Assembly (NCBI GenBank): GCA_036510735.1 | Contig: DATCDK010000027.1 | Coordinates: forward strand, 1-56,996 | DNA length: 56,996 nucleotides | Direction of reading: 5' to 3' | DNA from: PALSA-607 sp036510735 | GTDB lineage: Bacteria > Actinomycetota > Actinomycetes > Acidothermales > Acidothermaceae | In this document: positions 24,630-34,177 of the stretch, piece after piece | How the letters are laid out: every line of letters begins with the position of its first letter | Position numbering within the stretch: the stretch's first letter is position 1 | Position numbers and translations under genes: made by a program | Notes under the pieces: model-generated | The model's database searches: none | What the model was told of the DNA's origin: nothing | The model's input: the letters and a program-made list of their open reading frames with translations, nothing else

Positions 24630-24858
24630 CACCCGCAAGAGGCGGCCGACCCCCTACGTGAGTACCCGTACGTCTAGGTCGCCGTTCTCTGGCTCCTTCA
24701 CGGAGTCTTCATGTGAGGCAAGCAAGATCCATCGTGGCGCCCATTTGCGCGCTCCAGGTACCCGGCAACTCAAGCGATGGTTACCCGCCGAGCTGAGCCG
24801 CCATCATCGCCGCAATCACGACCTCTAGCCATTGCGGCCGCCCGGCGAAACGGGCACG

Positions 24859-25572
24859 TTACACACCCACCGTCGCGCTCCCCGTTGGCGCACCAGAGAG
24901 CGCTAGGAGTGGACGGGCACCGCGCCGGAACACCAGCAACTGGATCGCGGCAGCCGCGGCACCGACGACGAGCGCAACGATGTGTTCCCTGCCGGCCAGG
25001 TCGGGATGCAGCGCGAAACCGGCCAACACAGCAACCGCGAGCAGGCCTCCAAGCCGAGGGCAGCCGACGATGGTAGCCACGTACACCCCCAGACCGCACG
25101 TCGCCGCCGAAGGGCCCGTGTCCAACGCGTACCGCCAGGAGGCGGGAAGTCCACCAAGAACCGCGGGGGCGTACCAGACGAAGTAGCGGCCCGCGAGCGT
25201 ACCGATCGTGTGCGCAAGTCCTGCCACCGTCAGTGTCCGACGATTGCCGACAGCGGCCTCGGCGAGCCCGAATGCAAGCAGCACCTGCACCACGGACCCC
25301 CACACCGGCAGCAGCGCCGCCGGCGCGAGCAATGAGCCGGGCAACCGCAGCAACGAGACCCCGAACGGTGCGCCCACACGTTCACTGCAACACATCGCTA
25401 CGACCGACCTGCCCGCCGCGTGGTCCGCCCACCACATGAGGACAATCGCTGACGCGACCACAGCAGTGAGCAGGTAGCCGCGGATACCGCGCTCTGCCCA
25501 ACGGCGGCAGAGGGTGTCGCGAATCCGACTCACTTCGGATCCGAGCCCGTATCCAAGAGAACGCACAATCAC
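24859..25572 (-). CDS. Rhomboid-like membrane protein
   Basis: A 237-residue protein with about six membrane segments. The block ALDTGPSAATCGLGVYVATIV and the preceding loops resemble actinobacterial rhomboid-like proteins. In this group a G-x-S-type segment is kept, but the histidine of true proteases is hard to place; a candidate is the H in FALHPDL. Protease activity is therefore uncertain. It sits 220 bp from the histidine kinase and is divergent from the FtsX-type permease, apparently alone. Confidence 0.6.
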   Translation of the reverse strand: MIVRSLGYGLGSEVSRIRDTLCRRWAERGIRGYLLTAVVASAIVLMWWADHAAGRSVVAMCCSERVGAPFGVSLLRLPGSLLAPAALLPVWGSVVQVLLAFGLAEAAVGNRRTLTVAGLAHTIGTLAGRYFVWYAPAVLGGLPASWRYALDTGPSAATCGLGVYVATIVGCPRLGGLLAVAVLAGFALHPDLAGREHIVALVVGAAAAAIQLLVFRRGARPLLALSGAPTGSATVGV

Positions 25573-25762
25573 CCCGCTAACCTCAGCATGGCTGTCGCAA
25601 CATTCTGACGGACGTCCCGACCCGCGACCTCGTGGATGACCCCGAGATTTCCCCTGAGCATGGCGCTAGTGGACCCTGGGTATCCGACGGGTACCAGGCG
25701 GGCACAAACCCGGCGTGTGTGGCCGGCGGCTCCATGACCTCGACGTGCCTGGAGGATCCCGG

Positions 25763-28489
25763 GTGAAGCTCAACCTTCTGCCTTGGCGGAGGGCACCCCT
25801 GTTGCTCCTGACGGAGCGGCCGCAGGTCGGGCTCGTCATGGCTGGCGCAGCGCTCATGATCGGGCTTGCGTCGGCTAGTGCACCGCTCTTCTTGTCGTCC
25901 GCCGAGAATGCGAGCCTCGCACAGCAACTCAACAACGGCTGCGAAACCGGAAGCCTGACCGTTACGTCAACGGACAACTACGCAGGCTTCGCTTCCGGGC
26001 CGGATCAGTTCGCGGACGACATGTTCGGCATCAATGGAGCCACTCGAGCCGCGAGCGTGCCACCCCTTCCGCACCTGTCTACGCCAACGCGGATGCTCTT
26101 TGCTCCGCATGTGATGGTGAGTGCCGCTGGGTCCAGAGCAGGAACCTGGATCACTCTTGCCTCGAAACATGGTGACGTCGCGCATGTCGATGTTCTGTCC
26201 CGCGCGCAAGGAGTCGACGGCATTTGGCTGGCCGATACAACAGCAAACGCCTTACATGTCGCAGCTGGCGGCACGATCGCCCTGCAGGCAGACAGTGGTT
26301 CCGCACCGATGAGAATCCGAGTTGCGGGCACGTTTCGCGACTTGCAAACGGAGCCTGCTCAGCCGTTCTGGTGTGATGCGGAGTCGTACATCGTGCCGCC
26401 TCCGTCCGCGAATCCTCCCCCGGTTTTTTCGTTCGGATTCCTGAGCCAGGATGAGATGCGCAGTGCAGCGCAACTGTTGCCGCTCAACTTGGCGGACAGC
26501 GATGTGTGGACGCTTCGTCCTGGTGGGCTGACATTGCCCCAAGCTCGCACCCTGGCAAAGGCGCTCGACAAGGTGGTACTTGCTCTGCCGGGTGAGTTGA
26601 GCGCGCAGCGCACCACTGTGGAAAATAAGTACGTCAGCGCGCATCCCACATTCCAGCTAAACGATCGCCTCGACATCCAAGCGGCTGAGCGCGCAGAGAC
26701 CGAGGTGGACCTTCCGGTTGACCGGGTGTCCGCCGTGGGACGCGCCTTGCCGAGCACGATTACGCCGATCGCCATCGCTGGGGTGCTCGTGTCACTCGGA
26801 CTTGTATTCGTCGCTGGCGGCTTTTGGGTCGACCGGCGCCGACGCGAGGTCGATGTCCTGATTGCTCGTGGGACCGCGCCGTTCGCGATTGGCATCAAGG
26901 CAGCCCTTGAGGCGTGCATACCGTTCTTGGTCGGCGGTCTTGCTGGGGTCGCTCTTGCCTACGCTCTCGTGCGCGCTGTCGGTCCGAGTTCGCTTCTGGC
27001 CGGCCGTTCACTCGCTGACGTTGGACTCGTGGCGTTGGTCAGCGTGATAGTCGGCCTCATCTTCTTGGTAGCCGCAGCGACTCGCGGGTGCCAACGTCGG
27101 GAATCCCCACCCGCGCTTCGTGCCGGAAGCAAGAAACGAGTCTGGGCACTCGTCGCGTCCGCGGTGGTTGTCGCGATGGCCGCCATCATTGTTGCGGCTC
27201 GGTTAAGTCACCGAACTCACCTGTCCGGCAGTGGCCCGCAGGTTGCTCACGTTGACCCAGTCGTGATCGTGTTGCCGATGTTGGCGTTCATCCTCGGCGC
27301 TGCAGCGGCTCAGCAGATTCTTGTTCGGTTGATACGCAGGTCTGCTGGACGAGGCGCACGGCTGAGCGTCCCGAACTGGCTTGCGTGGCGGCGGATTGGG
27401 GGAAATGCGAAGGCATCCGCCACCCTCATCGCCGTACTCGTGCCTGCCCTCGCCATCAGTGTCTTTAGCGCGTTCGTCAACTCGTCTGTGCAAAGGACCC
27501 TGCATGACTCCTCTCGAATGATTGCGGGAGCGGACGACGTGGTGAACCTGCAGGGTCCGGTTGCCGTGCCAGCGTCGCTAAGCAAGCGGGCGACGTTGGT
27601 GCTTCGCATCGATCACCCCACATTCGGAAACGAATTGGTCAGCGTCGTCGGCGTCGACCCGACCACGTTCCAAACGGGTGCATTCTGGGATGGCGGTATC
27701 GTCGGCCAGAGTTTCCCCGCACTCATCCATCGGCTGCACGATCAGGGCCCGGGGAAGCCGTTACTCGGCGTGTTGTCAGGCGGTGGCGTCGCCTCGGGCA
27801 GTCGGCTGACGGCGGTGGCGGCCGGGAACCCAGTGACGACCAACGTGACGATCGTCGGCGGTGCCCCACATTTTCCCGGCGAGCAGGGCGGCTATGAAAT
27901 TCTCTACGTCGATCTCGCCGCACTCGAGCGGGTTGACCCGGTTGGCACATACCAGTTCTGGATCAGCGGGAGCCCAGGTACGGCGGCTGATGCATTGGCC
28001 AGCGCACACATCACCACTACGTGGAACTTCACCGCGGATAGTGTGATTGACGCTTCATATCTGCAACCCGTGAGCTACACGTTCTCGTATCTCAATGCTG
28101 TCATCGTGGTTATTGGCGCGGTAGCGCTGGGCGGCGTTCTCCTCTATCTGGATGCCAGATCACGCCCTCGGCGCCTGTCGTATGTGCTGGCCAGGCGCAT
28201 GGGTCTGACCCGCAGGACGCATTTCCTATCGATACTCATCGAACTCTCGGCGTTGGTAGCGGCTGGTGCGGTCGTCGCCCTGGGATTTTGCGCGATCGCC
28301 GTGGCGTTGCTGCGCTCACGGTTCACGGTTCAGGCGAGCCTCCCGCCGTCCGCCGTATTGAGTTGGCCGTTTGCACTCATCGTCGCAGACCTGGCCGCGC
28401 TCGCGGTGTTGGTGGCTGTGTCAGCGATAGCAGTCCAGCTAGGAAGCGATCGCGTACGTGCGGTAGAGGTGCTTCGTGAAGCCAACTGA
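25763..28489 (+). CDS. FtsX-like ABC permease (MacB/LolE superfamily)
   Basis: The 908-residue permease starts at a GTG with GGAGG seven bases upstream. It has an N-terminal membrane segment, a large extracytoplasmic domain, a four-helix FtsX core from about residue 345 (ending GGFWVDRRRREVDVLIARGT), more helices, a second large periplasmic-like region, and a final FtsX core (ITFVIGAVA-like helix, LARRMGLTRRTHFL, C-terminal VEVLREAN). This duplicated FtsX arrangement is typical of large actinobacterial efflux or lipoprotein-type permeases. It forms a transporter with one or both ATPases encoded 16 bp and 0.7 kb downstream. Substrate unknown. Confidence 0.88.
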   Translation: MKLNLLPWRRAPLLLLTERPQVGLVMAGAALMIGLASASAPLFLSSAENASLAQQLNNGCETGSLTVTSTDNYAGFASGPDQFADDMFGINGATRAASVPPLPHLSTPTRMLFAPHVMVSAAGSRAGTWITLASKHGDVAHVDVLSRAQGVDGIWLADTTANALHVAAGGTIALQADSGSAPMRIRVAGTFRDLQTEPAQPFWCDAESYIVPPPSANPPPVFSFGFLSQDEMRSAAQLLPLNLADSDVWTLRPGGLTLPQARTLAKALDKVVLALPGELSAQRTTVENKYVSAHPTFQLNDRLDIQAAERAETEVDLPVDRVSAVGRALPSTITPIAIAGVLVSLGLVFVAGGFWVDRRRREVDVLIARGTAPFAIGIKAALEACIPFLVGGLAGVALAYALVRAVGPSSLLAGRSLADVGLVALVSVIVGLIFLVAAATRGCQRRESPPALRAGSKKRVWALVASAVVVAMAAIIVAARLSHRTHLSGSGPQVAHVDPVVIVLPMLAFILGAAAAQQILVRLIRRSAGRGARLSVPNWLAWRRIGGNAKASATLIAVLVPALAISVFSAFVNSSVQRTLHDSSRMIAGADDVVNLQGPVAVPASLSKRATLVLRIDHPTFGNELVSVVGVDPTTFQTGAFWDGGIVGQSFPALIHRLHDQGPGKPLLGVLSGGGVASGSRLTAVAAGNPVTTNVTIVGGAPHFPGEQGGYEILYVDLAALERVDPVGTYQFWISGSPGTAADALASAHITTTWNFTADSVIDASYLQPVSYTFSYLNAVIVVIGAVALGGVLLYLDARSRPRRLSYVLARRMGLTRRTHFLSILIELSALVAAGAVVALGFCAIAVALLRSRFTVQASLPPSAVLSWPFALIVADLAALAVLVAVSAIAVQLGSDRVRAVEVLREAN

Positions 28490-28504
28490 ACTGAGGTGCC
28501 GACG

Positions 28505-29188
28505 GTGAGCGCGTCGCCCGCAGGAGGCGTGTGGGTCGAAAGCATATCTCGCGCATATGTCGTCGGCGACGAGCGCGTTCCTGCAGTCGCTGACGTCACT
28601 GTGCACTTCGCGAGCGGTGCTCTGACGGTGATCAGCGGGCCGTCGGGGTCAGGCAAGTCCACCTTGCTTCGCATGCTCGGCATCTTGGACCGACCTGATA
28701 GCGGCGGCATGTGGCTGCACGGCCAATCCATCGCCGCGTTGAGCACACGCAAGCGTCGAGCGATCAGACGATCGCGGGTCGGCTACGTATTTCAACAGCC
28801 AGCCTTCAATCTGCTCAGCTACGCACGCGCCGACGAGCATGTCCGGCTCGGCGCACAACTGCGGGGACGCGCGCCTAGCGACGCGGATGATGCGCTGCTC
28901 GATCTCATCGGCTTGGCGTCGCGCCGAACGTACCGACCCGCGCAGTTGTCGGGCGGGGAGCAGCAGCGCCTCGCGCTCGCGTTCGCAGCGGCCGGAAACC
29001 CCACGGTTCTGGTGGCCGACGAACCAACGGCCTCGCTTGACAGCGTCGCCGGCGCGTCGGTGATTGACGCTTTGCATCTGTTGGCCGAGAAGGGCCTGAC
29101 GGTGATCGCCAGTTCGCACGATCCGGCACTCGTAGAGACTGCGCACGCTGTCGTTCGACTTCATGATGGACGGCGGGTCGAAGGGTGA
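28505..29188 (+). CDS. ABC ATPase, MacB/LolD type
   Basis: About 227 residues with Walker A GPSGSGKST, Q-loop VGYVFQQPAFNLL, signature LSGGEQQRLALAFA, Walker B VLVADEPTASLD and the switch histidine in IASSHD. All catalytic motifs are canonical, so this is probably the fully active ATPase of the FtsX-type permease upstream. GTG 28505 has GAGG seven bases before it; GTG 28496 is an alternative. Its stop overlaps the next ATPase gene (GTGA at 29185-29188), so two different ATPases are made together. Confidence 0.92.
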   Translation: MSASPAGGVWVESISRAYVVGDERVPAVADVTVHFASGALTVISGPSGSGKSTLLRMLGILDRPDSGGMWLHGQSIAALSTRKRRAIRRSRVGYVFQQPAFNLLSYARADEHVRLGAQLRGRAPSDADDALLDLIGLASRRTYRPAQLSGGEQQRLALAFAAAGNPTVLVADEPTASLDSVAGASVIDALHLLAEKGLTVIASSHDPALVETAHAVVRLHDGRRVEG

Positions 29189-29835
29189 GCGATTTGCTGC
29201 GAATGGTTGGTGGCGTGCGTAGCTACCCGCATGGCGACGAGACTGTGCGCGCACTGCGCAACGTGGACTTCGCCGTGGAGTCTGGTGAATGCGTCGCAGT
29301 CGTCGGGCCTTCGGGTTCCGGAAAATCGACGCTGCTACTCGTACTTGCGGGCTGGGAGGTATTGGACGAGGGCGTCGTGAACTTCGACAGCGCCGGCCAG
29401 GTCCGGCCGCCGGCGTCGCTGTCGTGGGACGAGCTGACTGTCGTGCCGCAGTTACTCGGCCTCGTTCCTGAGCTGACCGTCATGGAGAACATCATGCTTC
29501 CCGTCAGGCTGTCGCCTCGACTTGACGGAGCTCCTCGAGTCACCGAGTGGATGCAGACTCTCGACGTCTACAAACTCCGGGATAGGAGCGTGGAGTACTG
29601 CTCGCTTGGCGAGCAGCAGCGAGTTGCCGTTTGCCGCGCGGTAGCGCACTCGCCGGCCATCGTGTTGGCAGACGAGCCGACAGCGCATCAGGACGCTGAT
29701 CACGCGCTGGCTGTCACCAGTGCTTTGCAATCACTGGCATCACAGGGATGTGCGGTCGTTGTCGGAACACACGACGTCAGCGTCATCCGCAATGTGGACC
29801 GAATCGTCCGCATGACCGACGGTGCCCTCGCGTAA
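29185..29835 (+). CDS. Second ABC ATPase with degenerate signature motif
   Basis: A 216-residue ATPase with intact Walker A (GPSGSGKST), Walker B (IVLADEPTAHQD) and switch histidine (VGTHD). However, the signature is CSLGEQQRVAVC instead of LSGGQQQR, the Q-loop reads VVPQLLGL, and the D-loop is AHQDAD rather than SLD. Paired with the canonical ATPase upstream, this suggests an asymmetric heterodimer with one degenerate site, as known for several heterodimeric ABC exporters. That asymmetry is uncommon for MacB-type systems, where homodimers are usual; the alternative is that each ATPase forms a homodimer. Confidence 0.9.
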   Translation: MSDLLRMVGGVRSYPHGDETVRALRNVDFAVESGECVAVVGPSGSGKSTLLLVLAGWEVLDEGVVNFDSAGQVRPPASLSWDELTVVPQLLGLVPELTVMENIMLPVRLSPRLDGAPRVTEWMQTLDVYKLRDRSVEYCSLGEQQRVAVCRAVAHSPAIVLADEPTAHQDADHALAVTSALQSLASQGCAVVVGTHDVSVIRNVDRIVRMTDGALA

Positions 29836-29873
29836 ATCGTCGCCCGCCGGTCCCATACCCGCGAGCTCGCATA

Positions 29874-30086
29874 GTATGGTTTAGACATTATCCGATACCA
29901 AATGTGGCGGCGGTAGGCCGGACCAAGGCGGTTGTCAACCAGGCGCTTGGGCACCTTGAACAATCCGGCGTTCTGTTGAGGCTGTCCCAGGGCGAGCGTA
30001 ACCGCACGTGGGAAGCCACCGGACTCCTCGACCTGCTGACCGGCCTAGAAAGCGGCGAGCCGTTCCTCGCCAACGTGCACAAGTAA
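29874..30086 (+). pseudogene. 3' remnant of a Fic-family protein
   Basis: The reading frame YPIPNVAAVGRTKAVVNQAL, then LEQSGVLLRLSQGERNR and WEATGLLDLL ending at TAA 30084-30086, matches the C-terminal winged-helix tail of Fic/DOC AMPylators (helix, LExxGIL, KRNRxYxA pattern). The catalytic HPFxxGNGR domain is absent: the ATPase gene occupies the bases directly upstream. This is a truncated fragment without start or ribosome binding site. Confidence 0.65.
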
Positions 30087-30182
30087 GCAACAGCTCCCTG
30101 CTGTCGATTTTGGCTCCGCTGGTTCGTCGTGAAGTTGTCTGCAGCCTCGTCCACGCGACCTCATCGACTTAGGAGCATCGTC

Positions 30183-30533
30183 ATGGCCCATCCCGTGATT
30201 CACGCCGAGATCCGTTCCGCTGACCCCGACGCCACACGCGCCTTCTTCGGCGAGTTGTTCGGTTGGAAGGTCGCCTCCGAGGGCGCGTTCCCTGGTTACA
30301 CGTTCATCGACACCGGAGCTGAAGGCGGCACCTACGTGGCGATCAGCCCGCGCCAAAGTGCCGAGGATGAAGTGCTCTTCTTCGTGGCCGTCGAAGATGT
30401 CGACGCCACGCTCGCTAAGGCCGAAAAGCTCGGCGGCAAGATCATTCAGCCCGCCCAGCACGTGCCCGGCACCAGCTTCGGTGTGTTCGCCGACGCGCAG
30501 GGACACCGGGTCGGCGTCGCGGCCAACGGCTAA
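30183..30533 (+). CDS. VOC-family (glyoxalase/bleomycin-resistance-like) protein
   Basis: A 116-residue single-module vicinal-oxygen-chelate protein. It has the strand-helix pattern HAEIRSADPDATRAFFGELF at the N-terminus and the closing block GTSFGVFADAQGHRVGVAANG. Metal-ligand candidates are the histidine near residue 5 and a late acidic/His residue. ATG 30183 has AGGAG seven bases upstream, so the longer in-frame reading from 30129 is rejected. Such short VOC proteins are often uncharacterised dehydratases, dioxygenases or binding proteins. It stands alone, convergent with the CWB2 gene, from which a hairpin terminator separates it. Confidence 0.85.
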   Translation: MAHPVIHAEIRSADPDATRAFFGELFGWKVASEGAFPGYTFIDTGAEGGTYVAISPRQSAEDEVLFFVAVEDVDATLAKAEKLGGKIIQPAQHVPGTSFGVFADAQGHRVGVAANG

Positions 30534-30540
30534 CGGCAAT

Positions 30541-30559
30541 ACCGCCGTCCGGCGGCGGT
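30541..30559. terminator. Hairpin terminator between convergent genes
   Basis: ACCGCCG (30541-30547) and CGGCGGT (30553-30559) form a 7-bp GC-rich stem with a 5-nt loop between the VOC and CWB2 genes. No T-tract. Confidence 0.7.
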
Positions 30560-33500
30560 CAGTGTTGCAGGGCGTTGCTGACCGCCGTCCGCACCGAGTC
30601 GCTGACCGCCGAGGTGCCGCCAAAGATATGAGCGGAGGTCGCGGAGCTGGCGACCGACATCAGGTACTGAAGCGTCGGGCTAGGGAGACTGCCGCCGCTG
30701 GTGAGGACAAGCGGCGCCCCGACGTGAGCGAGCAACGCTCCTGCGGCGAGCGCGTCGGGAAAGTTCGTGCCGGTGGCGATACCGAGCGTCGTGGGCGCCG
30801 TGAAGAACGTGGTCGCGACGGCGACCGCCGTGGCATACCGATCCGCACCGGCGATGGCGTGGGCGGTCGGCGCCGCAGTAGCGGCCGGACCGCCGATCGC
30901 ATACGTCGTCTTCGCGTGAGCTGCTAGGTAGGTAGCCGTTTCACTTGGCATGACGGGTCCGCCCGTTAGCAACACCGCACCACCGATATGAGCTGCGGCC
31001 GGCCCGGCCGCCAACGCATCGGGATAGTTGGTCGCGGTCGCGAGCAACACAGTGGTCGGATCGCCGAGGGCATCAGCGACAGCGACGGCGGTGGCGTAGC
31101 GGCTCGACCCGGCGAGGCGAGTCGTCTGGTAACCCATCGCCTTCAGCTGTGCCTCGACGGCTACAGGGATTGCAGACGTCCCACCCAAGAGGTAGACCTG
31201 CCCGCCGCTGGCAAGCACGCGCGTCAGTTCTGCCTTTGTGGCTGCGGGCAACGATGCGCCTGTCGTGAGGAGCAGTGGCGCGTTCTTCTGCGCGGCAAGT
31301 GGTCCACCGACCAGTGCATCGGCGTAGTCGTCGGCACGAGCCAGTACGACGGCACCAGCACCACCCGACGGGAACTGGGCCTGCGATGCGGCAACGGCAG
31401 TTGCGAAACGGTCGGTACCGGAGAGCCTGTCGACGTCCACGGTCGCACTACCCGCATTGCCGCCAGCGGCGGGACTGCCGCCACCGCCACCACCGCCGGA
31501 ACTGCCACCGCCACCGGAGCTGCCATCGCCACCGGTCGTGGCAGCTGTCACAACGATCGTGCCGGTGATCGCGGTCGAGCCACCGCCGGCGTCCAACATG
31601 GCACCGTCAGCATTCGCACCGGTCAATGTCCACGTGTACGACCCCGCCGCGACGAGAGTGCCGCCAGTGTTCTTGCCATCCCAGCTGACGAGGCCTTCGC
31701 CAAACGGTGTCTGACTTGAGTCACATGACAGAACGCGCACCGTCGTGGAACCCGACTTGATCGTCACCGTGCAGGCCGTGAGATTGGTGGAGGCAACGAA
31801 GTCGCCGTTCCAGGTCTGCGTGCCGTCGCCGACCAGGCTCGAAGGCGCAATGCCGTTGCCGAGATACCGTGGCCGCTCGGCGATGTGGGTCAGTGCCTGA
31901 ACGTGGGCGAGGAAGTCGGTGCCAAGCCAGCCCACCGTCGAGCCCGAAATCGAGAATTGCCGATCGGAAGGATCCGTCAGCTGCGCGATGTCGGTGACCG
32001 TCGGGGTGAACAGCGGGTTGACGTACAGATCCCATTTGCTGGTCGCCGGGTTGTAGGTGTTGTACGCGAGGTACTCCGGAGAGAGCGCGATCTGCAGGGG
32101 CCCAGCAGACGGGATGGTCTGTACCGGGCCCATGGTGGCGACGTTTCGGTAGCTCAGGAACTGCCCAAAGCACTCGGTGGTACCGGCGACGGGCGAGCAC
32201 AATGAGATGTTCCACGCGACGATGTCACCCGCGACGGCCACGCTGCCGGTCACGGTCTGCCCGGCCGTAACGAGCGCAGGCGACAGTTGCGTCGCCACGG
32301 CGGTGTCGAGGTTCTTCACCCATACCGAACCGTCGGACGCGAGCCACGCAAGCCTGTTGCCCGACAGGTGGTAGGGCTGCTGGCCGCTAAAGGTCGCCCA
32401 GTTCGGGCCGACCGGGGCGGCGAGGTTGGTTGACGTCCCTGCAACCAGGTCGTACAGAGTCGCCGAGCCGTCCCAGTGGTTTTGCAGCAGCCGGGTACCC
32501 GAGATCGTTACGCCATCTGTGCCCTCCGGATTTGGGATCTGTTGCGCCCCAGTGCGCCCGCTGACCCAGAGCGTTTCGCCGGTTGACGTGCTGACCATGT
32601 AGGCAGTTCGGGAGCCCGACGACGAGATCGCTGTCTCGCTCGATTGGTCGGACGCCGAGGAGATGATGCTTGCAGTGCCCGGTGTGATGGTCGACCCGCT
32701 CGTCGACAATGGCCGACTCCACGTGCCGGCCGAAACTCCGTTGTCGAGCCACGCCGCGCGGCCGGGTGAGAGTGCGAGCGCGGTCGCGTGCAGGGTCTGC
32801 GCACCGGCGACGATCAGTTGTGTCGCGGGCCCAGCGGCCGAGGTCATGGTGTACAGCCCCGCAGTGGCCGGCGTGCCGTTCTGATTCACGAAGAAGGAGT
32901 TGCCGGCGGCCAGGGCAATCTCAGCCACCGAGGTCGAATCGGTGGTCAGCGCGCCACCGGCGGCGGGCATCGTCTCGAAGTATTCGGAGAAGTCCGGGTT
33001 CTGGATCGTGACGCCGGTCAGTGTTGGAGTTATAGCGATTCCAGACGCGTAGGGGAGAGTCGTGCGAACTTCATTCGCGCCGTCGAGCCCGATGCGGACC
33101 ACGGTGGAGTCGGCTGGCATGAAGGTCGAGTCGTCTGCGCCGATGGTCGGATTCTCTATCCAGGCCGCCGCGTTGCTTCCGAGCACGGGCAGGCTCGATA
33201 TCGGCGCTGACGACGCCAACTGAGTGAGCTGTGTGGGCGCGGCGTAGCTGACGTAGTAGAGCGACGCGGGCGGAATTGCTTCCGTTTCATACGTCTCGAT
33301 CAGCACACCGCCTGTCGAGGCGTAGACGTAGAGCCATGACGGGCTGCCGGGCACCGTGGCCATGTCCGTCGTAGTGTGCGTGCTGACATTGACGTCATAA
33401 ATGTGAGTAGCTGTCGAGCCGTTCGGCACGGCCGAATACAGGTACCCGTCAACGCTGGTCGCCTGGTACATACCGCCCGCAGGCACCGTGGCGGTGCCAC

Positions 33501-33873
33501 TGGCAGAGCCGGTGATCGTCGTGTACGTGAACGTCGCGACGCCGTCGAAGCTCCCGATCATCGAGCCGACGAGCGCGGATGATCTGCCGGACGGGACGAT
33601 ACCTGCCGGTAGCGGCGTAATGGAACCACCGGTCGGCTGCATGAAGGAGTGCTCCATGCCGCCTCCGCCGAGGTCGGTCACGGAGTAGATCATGCCCGCG
33701 GCGCTTGCTGCATAGAGATGGACGTCGTTCGGCTGCCCCGAAACACCGGAGTCCAAGTTGACCGGACCAGGAGTCGCACCCGCCGGACCAGCTAACCCGA
33801 GGCCGGCAACGGCAAAGCTTGCGGTGCCGAAGAAAATCGCGGTCAAGGCGCGCGCCGGTCGGCCGTGCAGCAT
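30559..33873 (-). CDS. Secreted CWB2 cell-wall-binding protein with propeller-like N-terminal region
   Basis: The 1104-residue exported protein has a signal peptide ending AGATP. A long beta-rich region (about 40-690) contains recurring Gly/Trp blade-like motifs (AAWIEN, AAWLDN, LAWLASDG, VGWLGTD), suggesting a propeller. A FlgD-like Ig domain follows (SWDGKNTGGTLVAAGSYTWT near 745), then a Gly/Ser linker and three C-terminal CWB2 (PF04122) repeats opening RLSGTDRFATAVA, RLAGSSRYATAVAVA and AIAGADRYATAVAVA. CWB2 triplets bind anionic cell-wall polymers non-covalently. GGGGGAAG lies just before the ATG at 33873. The job of the propeller is not known; adhesion or signal reception are possibilities. 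The gene is monocistronic. Confidence 0.9.
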   Translation of the reverse strand: MLHGRPARALTAIFFGTASFAVAGLGLAGPAGATPGPVNLDSGVSGQPNDVHLYAASAAGMIYSVTDLGGGGMEHSFMQPTGGSITPLPAGIVPSGRSSALVGSMIGSFDGVATFTYTTITGSASGTATVPAGGMYQATSVDGYLYSAVPNGSTATHIYDVNVSTHTTTDMATVPGSPSWLYVYASTGGVLIETYETEAIPPASLYYVSYAAPTQLTQLASSAPISSLPVLGSNAAAWIENPTIGADDSTFMPADSTVVRIGLDGANEVRTTLPYASGIAITPTLTGVTIQNPDFSEYFETMPAAGGALTTDSTSVAEIALAAGNSFFVNQNGTPATAGLYTMTSAAGPATQLIVAGAQTLHATALALSPGRAAWLDNGVSAGTWSRPLSTSGSTITPGTASIISSASDQSSETAISSSGSRTAYMVSTSTGETLWVSGRTGAQQIPNPEGTDGVTISGTRLLQNHWDGSATLYDLVAGTSTNLAAPVGPNWATFSGQQPYHLSGNRLAWLASDGSVWVKNLDTAVATQLSPALVTAGQTVTGSVAVAGDIVAWNISLCSPVAGTTECFGQFLSYRNVATMGPVQTIPSAGPLQIALSPEYLAYNTYNPATSKWDLYVNPLFTPTVTDIAQLTDPSDRQFSISGSTVGWLGTDFLAHVQALTHIAERPRYLGNGIAPSSLVGDGTQTWNGDFVASTNLTACTVTIKSGSTTVRVLSCDSSQTPFGEGLVSWDGKNTGGTLVAAGSYTWTLTGANADGAMLDAGGGSTAITGTIVVTAATTGGDGSSGGGGSSGGGGGGGSPAAGGNAGSATVDVDRLSGTDRFATAVAASQAQFPSGGAGAVVLARADDYADALVGGPLAAQKNAPLLLTTGASLPAATKAELTRVLASGGQVYLLGGTSAIPVAVEAQLKAMGYQTTRLAGSSRYATAVAVADALGDPTTVLLATATNYPDALAAGPAAAHIGGAVLLTGGPVMPSETATYLAAHAKTTYAIGGPAATAAPTAHAIAGADRYATAVAVATTFFTAPTTLGIATGTNFPDALAAGALLAHVGAPLVLTSGGSLPSPTLQYLMSVASSATSAHIFGGTSAVSDSVRTAVSNALQH

Positions 33874-34152
33874 GAACTTCCCCCGTATGTAACCCGAGCC
33901 AACTCAGCAGTCAGAACGACTTTAGCTGCCGGTATTCGACGCGAGCAGGGCTTTCGGCGAACCGTTCGGCTGACCGACATCGGCGATTGGCCCAGCGTGT
34001 GTACCGTCATGACTGCTCGCGAGGTAGTGGGTGCGACATGACGGCGAAGCACGTGACCTCGCGCATCATGCTGAGCAACACCTGCTTACCTACGTCGGCC
34101 GGCTCACCGCCGCGAATATCCACACCAGTCCCACCGGCTCCCACCCTTAGCC
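33874..34152. other. Intergenic region between CWB2 gene and racemase
   Basis: It should contain the CWB2 promoter and ribosome binding site (minus strand). A minus-strand frame ending at 34007 reads ...DVGKQVLLSMMREVTCFAV... and could be a tiny gene of about 45 residues, but it has no recognisable family or clear ribosome binding site, so I do not call it. Confidence 0.5.
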
Positions 34153-34177
34153 TGACCCGGCAACTGTGCGGGGTCAG
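34153..34177. terminator. Terminator of the racemase gene
   Basis: CTGACCC (34153-34159) pairs with GGGTCAG (34171-34177); two further G-C pairs form inside after one mismatch. It overlaps the racemase stop region at 34174 and would stop minus-strand transcription. Confidence 0.6.

Noticed and set aside
34007..34150. Possible small minus-strand gene downstream of the racemase
   Set aside because: Short, no recognisable domain, and the racemase terminator at 34153-34177 would separate it from a promoter.
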